A stretch of DNA of 64,000 nt from Scolanthus callimorphus (taxonomy: Eukaryota; Cnidaria; Anthozoa; Actiniaria; Edwardsiidae): contig JAWWUD010000101.1 of the NCBI GenBank assembly GCA_033964015.1, positions 1-64,000 on the forward strand, given 5' to 3'. A program made the position numbers and the translations under genes. How positions within the stretch are numbered: position 1 is the stretch's first letter; each line of letters opens with the position of its first letter. This document shows positions 37,701-48,399 of this stretch, in pieces. The notes beneath the pieces were generated by a model. The model was not told the DNA's origin. It saw only the letters and a list, made by a program, of their open reading frames with translations, and searched no databases.

Positions 37701-40700
37701 TTCTAAAGGAACTATCTGATTCGAAATGCAACAAAAATCCTTCTCAATTAACTTATGTTGTCTCTGTAGTTTTCAAGGTGTATCAGAGAGAATTTATTTC
37801 TTGAACTTCGAAAATTTGCTGTTCTTTTTTTCAGGAATCAGAGATTGATGATTCGTTCACGGCACTTTTGAGAGACAAATTAAGTCCATTCACAACAACA
37901 TATTAATTAAGGCAATTTTGTCGAAAACATATCACAAGAAACTCTTATAATCTACTTTGCCGAACATTTACCTCGTAGGTTGAAAGGCACAGTAAATCGT
38001 AGAAGCCAGTCATTGAGCTCAGTTTAAGAGAGAATTTCAGTTAAGCTTACCGTCGCCATGTTGATTCGCTTGATCACGAGCCATCCGACATCAAACGTAT
38101 TTAAAGTGGTATCTCTTTTTATGAACAAGGTCTTCCTCATTGTCCCAGAGCTTGAAGAGGATAATTTCCCAAATTCTGTTTGAATATTCCAATCGAATCT
38201 TGAATTTCTCTGCCAGCGGGTTGAAAAATATAGTCATCTATCGGTGGTGAAAATGGCGACCAAAGGCAAAGTGTTTTCAGCGAAGCAACTCTGCAGTTCA
38301 CAATCCATAATCCAAGGCACAAAATGCGAATTTATCCCTCGAATCCATCCTTGCAACCTTCTACAAACTTAAATCATTTATCGTAGTCGATATTAAGATT
38401 TAAAAAAAGTGTTTTCTAGCGTTTTTGCTTCTCTAAATCAGCAGTAAGTTTCCACCATGTGTTGAGTAGCCGAATGCTTGTAGTGAAGTCTGACGTAATG
38501 TCGCGTGCGTGACAAACGTCACGCATACAGAAAGAGGCTACAAAATGTCGGCAAATGCCACATTTAGTGTCGTTCGGATATTTTTTGGAGTGTTCCCGTG
38601 TAGTATATACTAAAACAATTATTCTCCTCAGGCTCAGTGAATTGTGGCGCCACTATTCACTTCGCCTTCGGCGAATAATTGTTAACTATAGTCAAAGGTG
38701 ACGTGTTGGATTCTCGTTCTTTCAAATTCCCCATCTACTGTCCTTTCTAAAAGATTTGCGTGAAAGGGCCTAATGTGACACGTGGCTACCACAAGCAAAG
38801 CGAAAAGACTGCTGAGTTGTTTGACGAAGACGGATGGATGCACACCGGAGATATTGGTGTCTTCTTAGAGGTGAAAATATTTGCCACATTCTTATTTTGA
38901 AAAGCATTTATTAAATTTGATATGCAAATTCACCCCTCCCAAGACTGTGTTTTCACTAAAGTTAGTCACGCAGAAAAAGAAAAGCTTAGACCGCAAGGTA
39001 TTGTGGGCATTATAATTTGAGAAGTGTTTCCAAATGTATTTTTGCTCAAAATACCGCGAGTCTATCTGAAAATAATGTTGGTTCCTGTTCTTTTTCCGCG
39101 TGGTTGTCTTTATTGAAAACACCAATATATCCATGCAAAAACGTGACGGATGATTTTTTCCTGTCATTCAGAATGGAGCACTCAAGATAACTGACAGAAT
39201 CAAAGATATTTTTAAACTTGCTCAGGTTGGTAGAAAAAGTTTTCACTAATTTGGATTAGTTATTCTTTTTTAACAAGAAAAAACTACAAAGTCCACGCTA
39301 GTGAGGGCAGAGATTTTTGTGAGTGTGGGTTGCATGGTTCCCTTATTGGCGTCGTGTAACTCATTACTTTCCCAGAAATTCTTTCGCTTTTAAGCTAGAT
39401 AGGCCATTTTGTCAGGTATGCGTGCTAAACAAGCTCGGCTTAGTTTTTGTGTTGGCGAAGTGACGTGGAACCACAATTTTAAATTACATCAATGGCTTGT
39501 TGTGGACCGGCCCTAAGACCAAGGTTATTGGACGCAAATACTCGAGAAAATGGTCTATTGAAGAAAATATTTTATATCTCAGCCAATTCAACGGTATTAC
39601 TTAATAACATTGTACTGGGATGTGTATTTCTCTTCTTTTTTGCGATTCATGGTATAGAGAGTACCATATAATTTCATCTATAAAAATCCCACAGCCCAAA
39701 AATGTTTAACATGAATCTGACAGAAAGCACTTTTTTGTTTAGGGAGAGTACGTTGCTCCAGGAAAAATACAAAACATACTTCTTAGAAGCCCGCTTGTTG
39801 CTCAGGCGTTTGTTTATGGAGAAAGTCTCAAGGTCAGTAAGGACTATACAAAAAAAAAAAAAAGACAGAACGCATGGTATTAAAACTGCAACTGCAATTT
39901 GCTGTCATCAATAGTTAGTCAAGTTAGTGACGCGGAAAGAGGAAAGGTACCAAGCTAGCGTCGCGTCCCGTCACGTACAAGTGTGGAACCTCAGCTTAAA
40001 CAAGGTTAAACTGTCTGGATAATCCAACTACCCTCGTCATTCTCTGCACCTACAGGCAGAGAGCACAAATAAATGTCAAAACGGTACTCGAAATGTAATG
40101 TCAACAATGACCTTTCTGATTGACTAACTTTATTGAAAACACCATATATCGAACGAACGGCCAAGTTTATAAGATCGCTTTACTACATATCGTCACGCAA
40201 ACCACCCTTGGTTTTCCGCTTCCCCTTCCTTTTCTTTTAAAAAAAATATTTATTAACATATTGTTTCATAGCGGAGCTCCTGCGCGGGCCGAAGGCCCGC
40301 GCAAGCGGAGCACCATACCTAAGGGAAAAACGTATAGTATACTATCGAGTTGATTTTTGAACGTCACGGGCATTTTGGATCATTTTGATGACGTCATTGA
40401 TGACGTAAGGGCACGTGACTTTGGTGTAGAGCTCCTCTTATGGTCTTTGAAACTTTGTCCAAGTTTGGCTTCTATAGAAGCTTCCCTTCGGGAGATATGA
40501 TTTTTTCTTTATTTTTCTGGTACTAAACCTATAGCGTACGCCGTCCGTCCGTCCGTCGTCCGTCCGTGTACACATGGGAACCCTGTGGTATGCAAAGAAA
40601 AAATTATATCTCCTCAAGGGAACATGCTAAGACAACCATACTTGGGATATTTTGTCTATGCCACAAGGGGGGTGCTGTAACACGGACACGTGATCTGACG

Positions 40701-43700
40701 TCATCGATGACGTCATCTATGCTTGAAAATCAATATCTCGTGAAGGGGAGACTCTAAAACAACCAAACTTGGGTAGTGTAGTCTAGGCCACCAGATGAGC
40801 GAAATGAGGTGGTCACGTGATATGACGTCATCGATGACGTCATCTATGCTTCAAAAATCAATATCTCGTGAAGGGAAGACTCTAAGACAACAAAACTTGG
40901 GTAGTGTAGTCTAGGCCACCAGCTGAGCAAAATGAGGTGGTCACGTGATATGACGTCATCGATGACGTCATCTATGCTTGAAAAATCAATATCTCGTGAA
41001 GGAAGACTCTAAGACAACAAAACTTGGGTAGTGTAGGCTAGGCCACCAGATGAGCGAAATGAAGTGGTCACGTGATATGACGTCATCGATGACGTCATCT
41101 ACGCTTGAAAAATGAATATCTGATGAAAGGAAGACTCTAAAACAACCAAACTTTGGTAGTGTAGTCTAGGTCACTAGATGAGCGAAATGAAGTGGTCACG
41201 TGATATGACGCCATCGATGACGTCATTTATGCTTGAAAAATTTATATCTCGTGAAGGGAAGACTCTAAAGCAACCATGTAAACCATGTACACATGGGAAT
41301 CCCTTTCATTCACACAGAAAATTTTAAAACCAGGAGCTCCGCTTTTAGCCAGTGGCTAAATCTATATATTACATTTTTCAAAAGAAGTTGCATTTGACGT
41401 GCAGTGGATGTTTCTGGCGGCAGCAGTGTGTTTGTGAAAGACATTTTGTAGTACTCTAGACTGGATATAGACTTTTGTGCAGCGAGTCTGTAGACTTTGC
41501 GTATTTGGCGAAAATTGTGATCTTCATATGATTTGGTTTCTCCATTTTCTTCTCCGAGTTTAATTAGAAGACATGGCTTCTAAACGAGGAAATCTAATAA
41601 GAATTGATGAACTGTTCAGTTCGATACCACGAACTGTGACTAAGATAAAATAGATATGTCGTCGTTTGTAATGCAGAATAGACATGAATATTTCAAGATA
41701 GAAAATATTTCTATGATGATGTCATTAGACTACTCTATTGCGTACCTTACAAAAAAGCCCTGGCTACGCACCTGGAGTGTCCCACAGAGCCCTACTCGTA
41801 CAGTCAGTATCAGTATTAATAGGCACTCAAGCTACAATAAGTTAAGTGCATTTTGAATGCATGTGTATTCTGTGGTTTCTTTTTAATCGTGTTAATGTTG
41901 TTTAGGATACGGAATAGGAGGGAGGGGCAGTAATTCCAGACATTTGTTATGAATGTCATACAAAAGTACCTTCAATTTGTACGTTGGTAATGTGGCTACA
42001 GTGCACCGTGTCAAAATGAATTTAGCCAAATTTTTTCAGTTGCGAGATCTTGCCTACTAAATTTAATGCGCTATTTCGTTTTCCCACAGACATTTTTGGT
42101 CGCAATTATTGTGCCCGATCAAGAGGTTCTCGTTAACTGGGCGAAACAAAACAGGATAGAAGGGACGTCAAAACTCTTTGTAAAACAGTGGTAAGTGACC
42201 AGAAAACCTAAAGGGGCTATGTCATGGTTGATTTAGCAAACGTCCATAAAACTAGGTCAGTGATCGGCATAAACAACCCAGAATCATATATTCAAGTTCA
42301 ACTTTCAGTCTAAGAAAGAAATAGGAGCTAAAATTCGCGTTTTAATAGCAATCTTATGCAAGGTTTCGCTATCAAATTTTGAAAACAATTTCGCTATCAA
42401 ATTTTGAAAACAATTTAATCTAGTAAGAAATCAAAAAGGCCAATCTCAATCCATTTCCATCCGCTCGATAACAAACCAAAATGCACAAGATTTGCGTTTA
42501 TCTGGCAGCTGAAAGGTTACTTAACAAATCAAGGCGAGTATTTTGCTTATTTCTTGTGAATTGAAATTAACTAAATTAGTCTCGAAAGGTGACATTGCCC
42601 TTTTAATGCAAGGTAAATTGCACGATAGATTACGATGATGTACTGGCGATATGGAATGAGTAGCAATCGTGTGAACAATATGATTATTACAGACACATAT
42701 TTAAAATCATCAGCGATTTGTTTTTCGGCGACTTATGTGACACTGGATAAGGAAGGAAAACCACTGATTTTGTACTATTTTGTGTCTAACAGGAAGTAAG
42801 ACAGGCTGTATTAGAAGACTGTCTGAAAGTGTCACAGGAAGCCAAGCTTAATGGTTTTGAACAGGTACGTTTTTTTTCGGGGGAGGGGGGCTGCCCCGGG
42901 AAAAAAACTAGAAAATAATGGGAGCAAATACTATACATTTATTCCCCGAAGGGGAGATTCATAGTGGTGGATGTATACCGAGACGTCGAGGTATATATCC
43001 TGCCACTGTCCATCGACCCTGAGGGGAAAGTACTTTTAGGATTGACCAAATCAGTTGGATAAAATCTGAAATTGTTGTCGATATTGCCCAGAAACGTACG
43101 TGATTGATACAGACGCTCGCGCACGACGCAAAACAGTGAATATCGTCGGGCATTCCGAGTTTCAGTAGCCATTCAGAGCGCGAGGGATTGGATATCCAAT
43201 GATTTATTGAATATTAGCCTCAGACAGAAGCCCAGTACGATAATAGTTCATTCAAAACTTAATTAAACTCCGTCATAGTAAATACAGGTATCACCTTACC
43301 CACTATTATTTTCCTGGATAATCGGTTCACACTGTTGACATCAGCATTCCAGCAAACTGTTTGGTACCCTGAATGAAACAGGAAACGATTAGTTTTCTAG
43401 GTTCGGGGTCCGTTTGGAGTAAAGGTCAAAGATCATAAACCCAAAATTCTGCTGTAAAAATGAGATGTCCTGAATACGACGTCATAAACGATATCAAATC
43501 TTGCATACAGTTGAATATCAAGGTAGACATGATGAAGTTTTCAGTTCCTCCATTTTCCTCTCAGCAAAGAGAAATGGGAAGAAGCCATTGGAATCGCGCG
43601 CCAAAATAGCGTGAATCTACAGGCGGGATAAATCCTTGCACAGTCAAATCATACTAGTGGTCTATTCTCAATACTGCGTTATGATTGGTTGAGCTACTAG

Positions 43701-44148
43701 TAGGCTATAATTTATAGCCTACTAGTAGCGAAAAGTACTTGAAAGCAAGAAAATGGCCAATGACCAGACCAGAAATTGTTTTTAGCTACACAAATTGCCC
43801 TCTCGCACTCATGGCTTCTGAGTCAATATAGCCCATTCGCCCTTCGGCTTCATGGGCTTTAGACTTAGAGCGCATTCGGGCTCAAGGAATAATTGTTAAA
43901 GTGCATGGAGTTTAAGACAAAATGGACATGATTATTCTAGTCAATGATCAGCAAGGGTGCTGACAATTAATCTTCTATTCTGCCAGGTTAAGGCCATTCA
44001 CCTCCATTACGAGCTTTTTAGCGTTGAGAATGGCCTAATGACTGCAACCTTCAAGATCAAGAGACCTACCGTCCAAGAAAGATTCCTGGAGGAGATACAA
44101 TGTTTGTACGATGAAGCAGAGAACCAAAGGAACACCACACAAATATAG
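25724..44148 (+). CDS. ACSL: Long-chain acyl-CoA synthetase (ACSL1/5/6 type), 23 coding exons
   Basis: It activates long-chain fatty acids to acyl-CoA with ATP. Exons: 25724-25810 (candidate first), 27611-27718, 28015-28085, 28183-28284, 28759-28858, 29195-29367, 29987-30019, 30248-30299, 30725-30801, 31557-31634, 32133-32200, 32396-32447, 32831-32913, 33204-33258, 34125-34223, 34779-34851, 37184-37272, 38754-38870, 39172-39225, 39743-39832, 42090-42190, 42793-42864, 43987-44148 (TAG). About 665 residues, the family's usual length. Visible motifs: [12 protein letters not shown] (ATP/AMP loop, exons 8-9), [58 protein letters not shown] and FKLAQGEYVAP (fatty-acyl-CoA synthetase signature). Phases match at all junctions except exons 1-2 and 21-22, each off by one base. 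No N-terminal membrane helix is seen. AATAAA signals lie at 44606 and 44734. Confidence 0.92.
26427..26560 (+). repeat. G-run repeat family, copy 1
   Basis: A poly-G tract is followed by GACTCCCATATTGTTTGGGC, GGGGTGCTCGTCGTAACTTT and TAGGGTTTAAAATCA. The same order is seen at 27107 and 54218-54655 and inverted at 44216. It lies in ACSL intron 1. Confidence 0.7.
27107..27485 (+). repeat. G-run repeat family, copy 2
   Basis: A G-run of about 20 precedes GACTCCCATATTTTTTGATC and GATCGTCGTATCTTTTAGGG, with TATCTTTTAGGG repeated four times to 27480. It ends about 125 bases before ACSL exon 2. Confidence 0.7.
29641..29772. mobile_element. MITE in ACSL intron 6, sister copy at 55026
   Basis: It shares TTTTCGTAGTTCCTTTTGTT, TGCCTC..ATTAACAC, TTATCTT and CTCAAACTTTTGAATAACAA with 55026-55155. 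The ends carry ACTA.TCCCAGAAT and complement. Confidence 0.75.
31668..31802. repeat. Foldback in ACSL intron 10
   Basis: AGAAGAGAAGCCTGAAGTT, GGTCGTGTGAAGTATGGGG pair with CCCCATACTTCGCGCGGCC and AACTTCAAGCTTCTCTGCT. The arms are diverged, about 45 bases each. Confidence 0.7.
34466..34715. repeat. Foldback in ACSL intron 15
   Basis: Arms of about 100 bases: CCAAGCGTCCCCCCATTGAG..GAATGCATTCGGAAATCGAAT pairs with TCCCGAATGCATTC..TTTAGGGGGTACGCTTG. AT-rich loop. Confidence 0.75.
35087..36450 (+). pseudogene. Crypton-like (DUF3504/ZMYM-type) tyrosine recombinase fossil with retained intron
   Basis: The first part, 35087-35275, reads [17 protein letters not shown] and [21 protein letters not shown] small frame change leads to NTNWCVSPF, which joins AWCKENRS across a canonical intron (35276-35514; ATAG/GTAAGT and TTTTGACAG). 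From 35745 follow [108 protein letters not shown] and [20 protein letters not shown]. This is the order of the Crypton-derived recombinase domain. The segment expected to hold the catalytic Arg-His is deleted near 36235, and several stops break the frame. The retained intron argues against retrocopy. It sits in ACSL intron 16. Confidence 0.75.
36783..36895. repeat. Dispersed repeat with hairpin, sister of 4690
   Basis: CAATATTTAGCTGTGCGTCC matches 4698 onward. Here TTGGATGATTGGGAGAGCA pairs with TGCTCTCCCAACTCATCCG in a 65-base hairpin. Confidence 0.6.
37080..37112 (+). repeat. (TGAT)n microsatellite
   Basis: TTGATTGATTGATTGATTGA run followed by TTAATTGGTTAATG, about 70 bases before an ACSL acceptor. 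Confidence 0.8.
37357..37548. mobile_element. 192-base MITE in ACSL intron 17
   Basis: Starts TAGACCCTTTTCGAAATATA and ends TATATTTCGAAAAGGGTCTA, an exact 20-base inverted repeat with TA at the edges. Confidence 0.8.
37560..38611. mobile_element. 1.05-kb element with 20-base terminal inverted repeats
   Basis: AGTATATACTACACGGGAAC at the left and its exact complement at 38592-38611. The interior holds a hairpin CTCGGGATATTGCC with GAGATTGAG-type repeats, but no transposase. It begins 12 bases after the 192-base MITE. A tail at 38625-38690 adds GAATAATTGTT-type foldback sequence. Confidence 0.75.
40270..41360. repeat. 127-base satellite array with CRE palindromes in ACSL intron 20
   Basis: The unit TCTATGCTTGAAAAATCAAT, ATCTCGTGAAGG, AGACTCTAA.ACAAC, GGTAGTGTAGTCTAGGCCAC, GGTCACGTGATA, TGACGTCATCGATGACGTCA repeats at 40716, 40843, 40971, 41098 and 41226, a period of 127-128 with a partial earlier copy. 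Each unit holds a perfect 20-base palindrome with two TGACGTCA sites beside a CACGTG E-box. Left edge: GGAGCTCCTGCGCGGGCC hairpin. Right edge: GGAGCTCCGCTTTTAGCC, TTAGCCAGTGGCTAA. A relative lies at 58340-59100. Confidence 0.85.
40540..40568 (+). repeat. (CCGT)n microsatellite
   Basis: CCGTCCGTCCGTCCGTCGTC run at the left side of the 127-base array. Confidence 0.8.
43690..43735. repeat. Hairpin in ACSL intron 22
   Basis: CTACTAGTAGGCTATAAT followed by TTATAGCCTACTAGTAG, a perfect inverted repeat of 17 bases, in a TCTGATTGG-type repeat context shared with 45735 and 48400. Confidence 0.8.
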
Positions 44149-44215
44149 TTATCATCTACAAATGGAAAATAACAAGCTTCAACGAAGTTATATACTTAAC
44201 AATTAGACTACGAGT

Positions 44216-44525
44216 TTTTCACCCCTAAAGGATACCAAAAAGGGCGTGGCCAGAATAATTTTTACTCTAAAAGATACCCATCAAGAAATTTCCTTCTTTG
44301 ATTGACATCATTGATTGAGATGCTGCCTTGGATGTTGTCTAATTTGTCGTCTCTCTCTCTCTCTCTTTCTTGAAGGTTTGCCGCTGTGCTAGAGTACCAA
44401 ACGATACCAATCTCCCTTAAATTTTATTGCAGATCAAGGTTACCCCTAAGAGACAAAAACCCGTGATTTTAACCCCCAAAATACGATCATCCCCGACCAA
44501 AAGACACTATGTGAGTCACCCCCTC
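44216..44525 (-). repeat. G-run repeat family, inverted copy
   Basis: CACCCCTAAAGGATACCAAA, TTTTAACCCCCAAAATACGA and ATCATCCCCGACCAAAAGA are the complement of the 27107-27485 copy. It starts 68 bases after the ACSL stop, so it lies in the 3' UTR. Confidence 0.7.
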
Positions 44526-44605
44526 GCTGGCGATCGTTACGGGACGATACTTCTCTGATTTGAGATGCGCAGAACAGCTGCACAGTTGCGTGACAGGCTC
44601 GCTTT

Positions 44606-44739
44606 AATAAACGAGCGCGAGGGCTTTACTGTAAAATTCCAGCCTGAGGGATGAATTTTTTGCTTTATAGACCGATCCTAAAAATAGCCTGAACAACCAA
44701 GTTTATTATGTTGATTACTATATTGCATTTTCAAATAAA
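44606..44739 (+). terminator. Candidate ACSL polyadenylation signals
   Basis: AATAAA hexamers at 44606-44611 and 44734-44739, 460 and 590 bases after the stop codon. Which one is used cannot be told from sequence. Confidence 0.35.
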
Positions 44740-45234
44740 GTTGATAACATACAAATATGACAGGAGACGAAGCGAACGTCAAATTGAGCCAGCCGCACGA
44801 ATTTTATACACACCGGTGAACAACAAGTACAAGCAATTGAATAAAATAAATGTATTTTAGACAAACAATACAAAAGTAAGGAGAATACACAACAAGAGCA
44901 AGCAGCACGATTTGATGGTAAATGTAGCTTGTAATTAATCGAGCGAAACACATTGAGTTTTCTTACCGTAATATTATCATGCTTGAGTTGAGAACTTTTA
45001 CGATCCTGTGAATTCCACCGAGTAATTTCCCAAAGAAATCAGAATTCAATTCATCCGGACAACCTATTGAGGATCTCAAATTTAACACACAACGTCTCTT
45101 GCTGAAAATTTCCTATGAGCCACACGTAAGAATCATTTTCAAAGAAGTCGTTGTTTGTTTTTGTATCTGTGTTTCAACCGAGAACGTTTTCAAAATCCTC
45201 ACTTGTTGCTGACTTGTTTCCTTTCGAGGAAAAG

Positions 45235-45375
45235 AAATGTACGTTCGAGTAAAATATATTTCTCTTTGAAGTAAAGATATTTTACTTTGAAGAAAATATT
45301 TTCAAGTTCGAGGAAAATATTTTTAAGGGTTTGAGGAAGATATTTTTGATGTTGAAGAAAAGACTTTCGATTTAG
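45235..45375 (-). repeat. Degenerate ~27-base tandem repeat
   Basis: Variants of TTTGAAGAAAATATTTTC and TCGAGGAAAATATTTTTA recur about five times. The ORF that crosses it on the - strand is not credible as a gene. Confidence 0.5.
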
Positions 45376-45734
45376 ATTTATGCGCCCACGATGTGAATTT
45401 TTGAGCCCGCGATTCGCTTTTTTGTGGCTGAGACTGCAAAATCTTTTCATAGAAGTGCAAAATTGCGAGCGCGAGTTGAGCCGAAGAGGGCAATCAGCCG
45501 ATGTCATGACAACCTGATGACAAGTACATAACGCATTGCCGCTGTTCAAAGATGGCGGACATGAGAGAAGTAGAGCATCCCCTTCTCGAAAGGCCTTCTT
45601 TATGGGCGAAATAACTATCGGCAATATTAATACTGCGTTAGAGAAGTACGGACGGAGCAAGCTCTAAGTGGAACTATGATTTACTGGACGGTATTGCCTC
45701 AAACTGGCTCGGGTTTAATGACTCGTATTATATC

Positions 45735-45965
45735 TTGATTCTGATTGGTCGAGAGCAGTGCAATTACAAAAGTAATTTGCACTGCAAAAAAGGAATGGAT
45801 TTTGCGTATGAGCCAATCAGATGCGCGCTAACTGTGTCACGCAACCCCCCCCCCCCCCCCCGAAATATGGAGATCGAAAATCGGTTTCTTTTTATGACAT
45901 TCATCTTCCGAAACCTGTGGAAAGCAAAATGTGAATTCCTTATGGACTTGTTTTAGTTTTCATTC
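45735..45965 (+). repeat. Repeat pair, copy 1 (copy 2 at 48400)
   Basis: TCTGATTGGTCGAGAG, AATGGATTTTGCGTA.GAGCC, AAAATCGGTTTCTTTT, TTCATCTTCCGAAAC and TGTGAATTCCTTATGGACTT occur in the same order at 48400-48720. A poly-C run interrupts this copy at 45846. Confidence 0.75.
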
Positions 45966-46021
45966 TTTATTAATACTTTTTTGCATCAATATTATTAATA
46001 AGTAATCATGCGACTATTCCC

Positions 46022-46146
46022 GTTCAATTTGGGATTAATTACACTCGTGAGTTTTTCAAAAAGCTCAAATTGCACTCCCCTACGGGCTCGTGCAATTTCG
46101 ATACTTTTTGAAAAACTCACTCGTGCAATTAATCCCAAATTGAACT
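46022..46146. repeat. Palindrome of ~125 bases
   Basis: GTTCAATTTGGGATTAATTA, GAGTTTTTCAAAAAG, AAATTGCAC pair with GTGCAATTT, CTTTTTGAAAAACTC and TTAATCCCAAATTGAAC. Loop CCCCTACGGG. Confidence 0.85.
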
Positions 46147-46249
46147 CGAAGTCGTATGATTACCTATACAAATATCATGATATTTCCCAATATTTCTTGA
46201 ATTATGCCACGCCACAGAAATACAGCGAATCAGAACGCAGGGATGGCGT

Positions 46250-47690
46250 TGTATATTCGGCGATATTCTATAAACTAAGACGGCAATACCACAAAATATT
46301 GACGGCTAGTTGGAAGGAAATATTTTCCGTATTTGGCGGAGTCGCAGCGACGGAAATATTTTCTTCCAACGCCGTCAATATTTTGTTGTATTGCCGTCTC
46401 AAAATCGTAATTTGTTTTGTATCGCGATTCTTGATAATTTTCTGGATGAAATCGCAAGAAATAATGCTTATTTTCGTCGATTGAAATCTCAATTCTCCTT
46501 ACATTAGCGCGCACTCTCACGCAATCACAACGGCTTTTCGCACGAGCCCGAGCATATTCTGTTTCTGCCATTAGATATCGCTAGAAATATAGCTAAACGT
46601 TATTTCTAACTATTGACAATAAAATGAAACACAAATTCGAGCGAAAAAAGTTAAATTTTCGCGTTCGAAGAACGCAATCTATTCTCGGCAAGCCAAAAAG
46701 ATTTGAGCGATTTTCTTGACACAAGGCCTCGACATCAGACCGAGCCACTAATCAGGTTAGAAACCGGTTCTAACCTGATTAGTTGACTGGTCTCTCTCAG
46801 TCAACTGTGCGTTCGAGAATTTGTTTCACATTTGCGACTGGTTCTTGGTTCCTTGGTGGACGACATCAAACTCTGTTCGCTTAGTAATTCACCGCCACAT
46901 ATCGGCCGCATTAAATGAAAATTCTTTCGCACACCGCCAAGAATAAAATGCCTAGAGGTTTATTTATCTGAGGGAAAGAGGCTGATCGTACAAAAAGATA
47001 ATTGACATTCTAAGTCTTTGCAAGGCGATTCGTCTCAAACACCAAAGACATGAGCCTAAGCATAGTTAGAAAATCGATTCAGCGAACAATTCAACTGGTA
47101 AATCCTTTTGCACGTTTCTTCCCTATGAAAACGTTTATAGATACAGTTCGCTTCAATTCCAAGTTTTCGTCAGAATGATTTTGCAGAACTTCCGACACTC
47201 CTGGATCATCCAGGTCGAAGGCTAGGCTGCTCTAAGAAAATTCTCAAGCGTTCCACGCTGCGTAAGCAGTAAGGGAAGACAAGTTTTCCTTCTCGTGTCT
47301 TGTTTGAATGAAATGAGTCTTGAGTCGAAAATAAGCTCCGTAGCAAGCCTTTCCCGTGGGTTTCAAAGATCAGAGAAACTTACGAGCGACGTCAAATGAT
47401 TTAGGTCTGGCTTGTTGACAAGATTTACTTTTTAAAAGAATGCAAAGAAACAGAGTTTGATCGACGTCCACTAAAAACCAGTCACGGCACGTCACGCTCA
47501 CATCTTGGCATGCAACACAATAAAAACGGATAAGAAATAACGTAAAAATTCCTTCTTTGAACGCGTTTCTAATCTATGATTACTACTAGTTCTAGCTCTT
47601 TTCGAGCCGTCAATACCACAAAATATTGACGGCTCGCAACAACACAGAGTGGAAGGGTGAATCGCGATACCACTCAACATTACCAACCTT
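46250..47690. mobile_element. Foldback element, copy B, with a ~900-base insertion
   Basis: The core palindrome 46275-46411 and tail follow copy A (18255-18825) base for base with small changes. At about 46665 the match stops after GTTAAATTTTCG and resumes near 47590 with TAGCTCTTTT.GAGCCGTCAA. The 900 bases between are absent from copy A. They contain the hairpin GGTTAGAAACCGGTTCTAACC (split across 46757-46780) but no recognised gene. Confidence 0.7.
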
Positions 47691-47789
47691 ACCGTTGCCT
47701 TCAATTTTCTGTAGCGTGGCCTTATAAAATAGTCATACATGAATTCTCGTGGCACTGCAGATTATTATCCCACTTGTCAACCTTATTTT

Positions 47790-48339
47790 TATTATTATAT
47801 CCATTTGAAATCACGCGCGCGTTCTGCAATCTGATTGGCTAACAGGAATGTGATTTTTCCTAAATATATTGCACCGTGATTAACTATTTTTTGCACTCGC
47901 GCGAGCAGAACGTTCGATTAATAGCGCGCGTTCTTCTTTCGAAACAGAATGAGTTGACGTAAACAAATCACAATAAGTTTTTCAATTCTAGGATTTGAAC
48001 CTTGTTTTGTGCAATTTTACATGGTCCGACAATCTTTTTCTAACGCCTAGTTATTTAACAATTAGACCTCGAGAACGATGCGGCCTCATGGGCTATGGAC
48101 CCGTGGCCCATGAGGGCGAGAGGTGTAATTGTTTTAGTATCACCCAACTAGTTGGACAAAAAAAGTCAGACAAATTGTCTAAAAAATCACCAGAAACCTC
48201 GACAAAACGAGAGGCGGTCGCCATTGTTTTCATGTTCAAAATCGGCGCTTTCGCTACTAGAGGTATATCTAGCTTTTTACAATGACTTTGTTGCGAAAAT
48301 TATTTTCTAAGGAAATTATTTCAAAATGGATATAATAAA
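47790..48339. mobile_element. Element with TTTATTATATCCATTTT ends, short member
   Basis: Left end TTATTATATCCATTTGAAAT and right end ATTTCAAAATGGATATAATA are inverted. The subterminal CTGCAATCTGATTGGCTAAC also matches the element at 55728-57109. A foldback of the AATTAGACCTCGAG family (48056-48154) is nested inside. Confidence 0.7.
48056..48154. repeat. Nested foldback, sister of 16340
   Basis: CAATTAGACCTCGAGAACG, GGCCTCATGGGC pair with GCCCATGAGGGC and GAGAGGTGTAATTG. The flank TTTTAGTATCACCCAACTAG matches 16350 inverted. Confidence 0.75.
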
Positions 48340-48399
48340 GTTGTAATTGAACCTCGTGTCTTGCAATATTGGTCTGTAATAATATACACGCAAACATTT

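Noticed and set aside
41573..41653. Short + strand ORF starting [12 protein letters not shown]
   Set aside because: Only 26 codons, inside ACSL intron 20 beside repeats, with no supporting signal.
45199..45660. 153-codon ORF on the - strand
   Set aside because: Its second half reads a degenerate AAAATATTTT repeat, and the rest has no recognisable domain.
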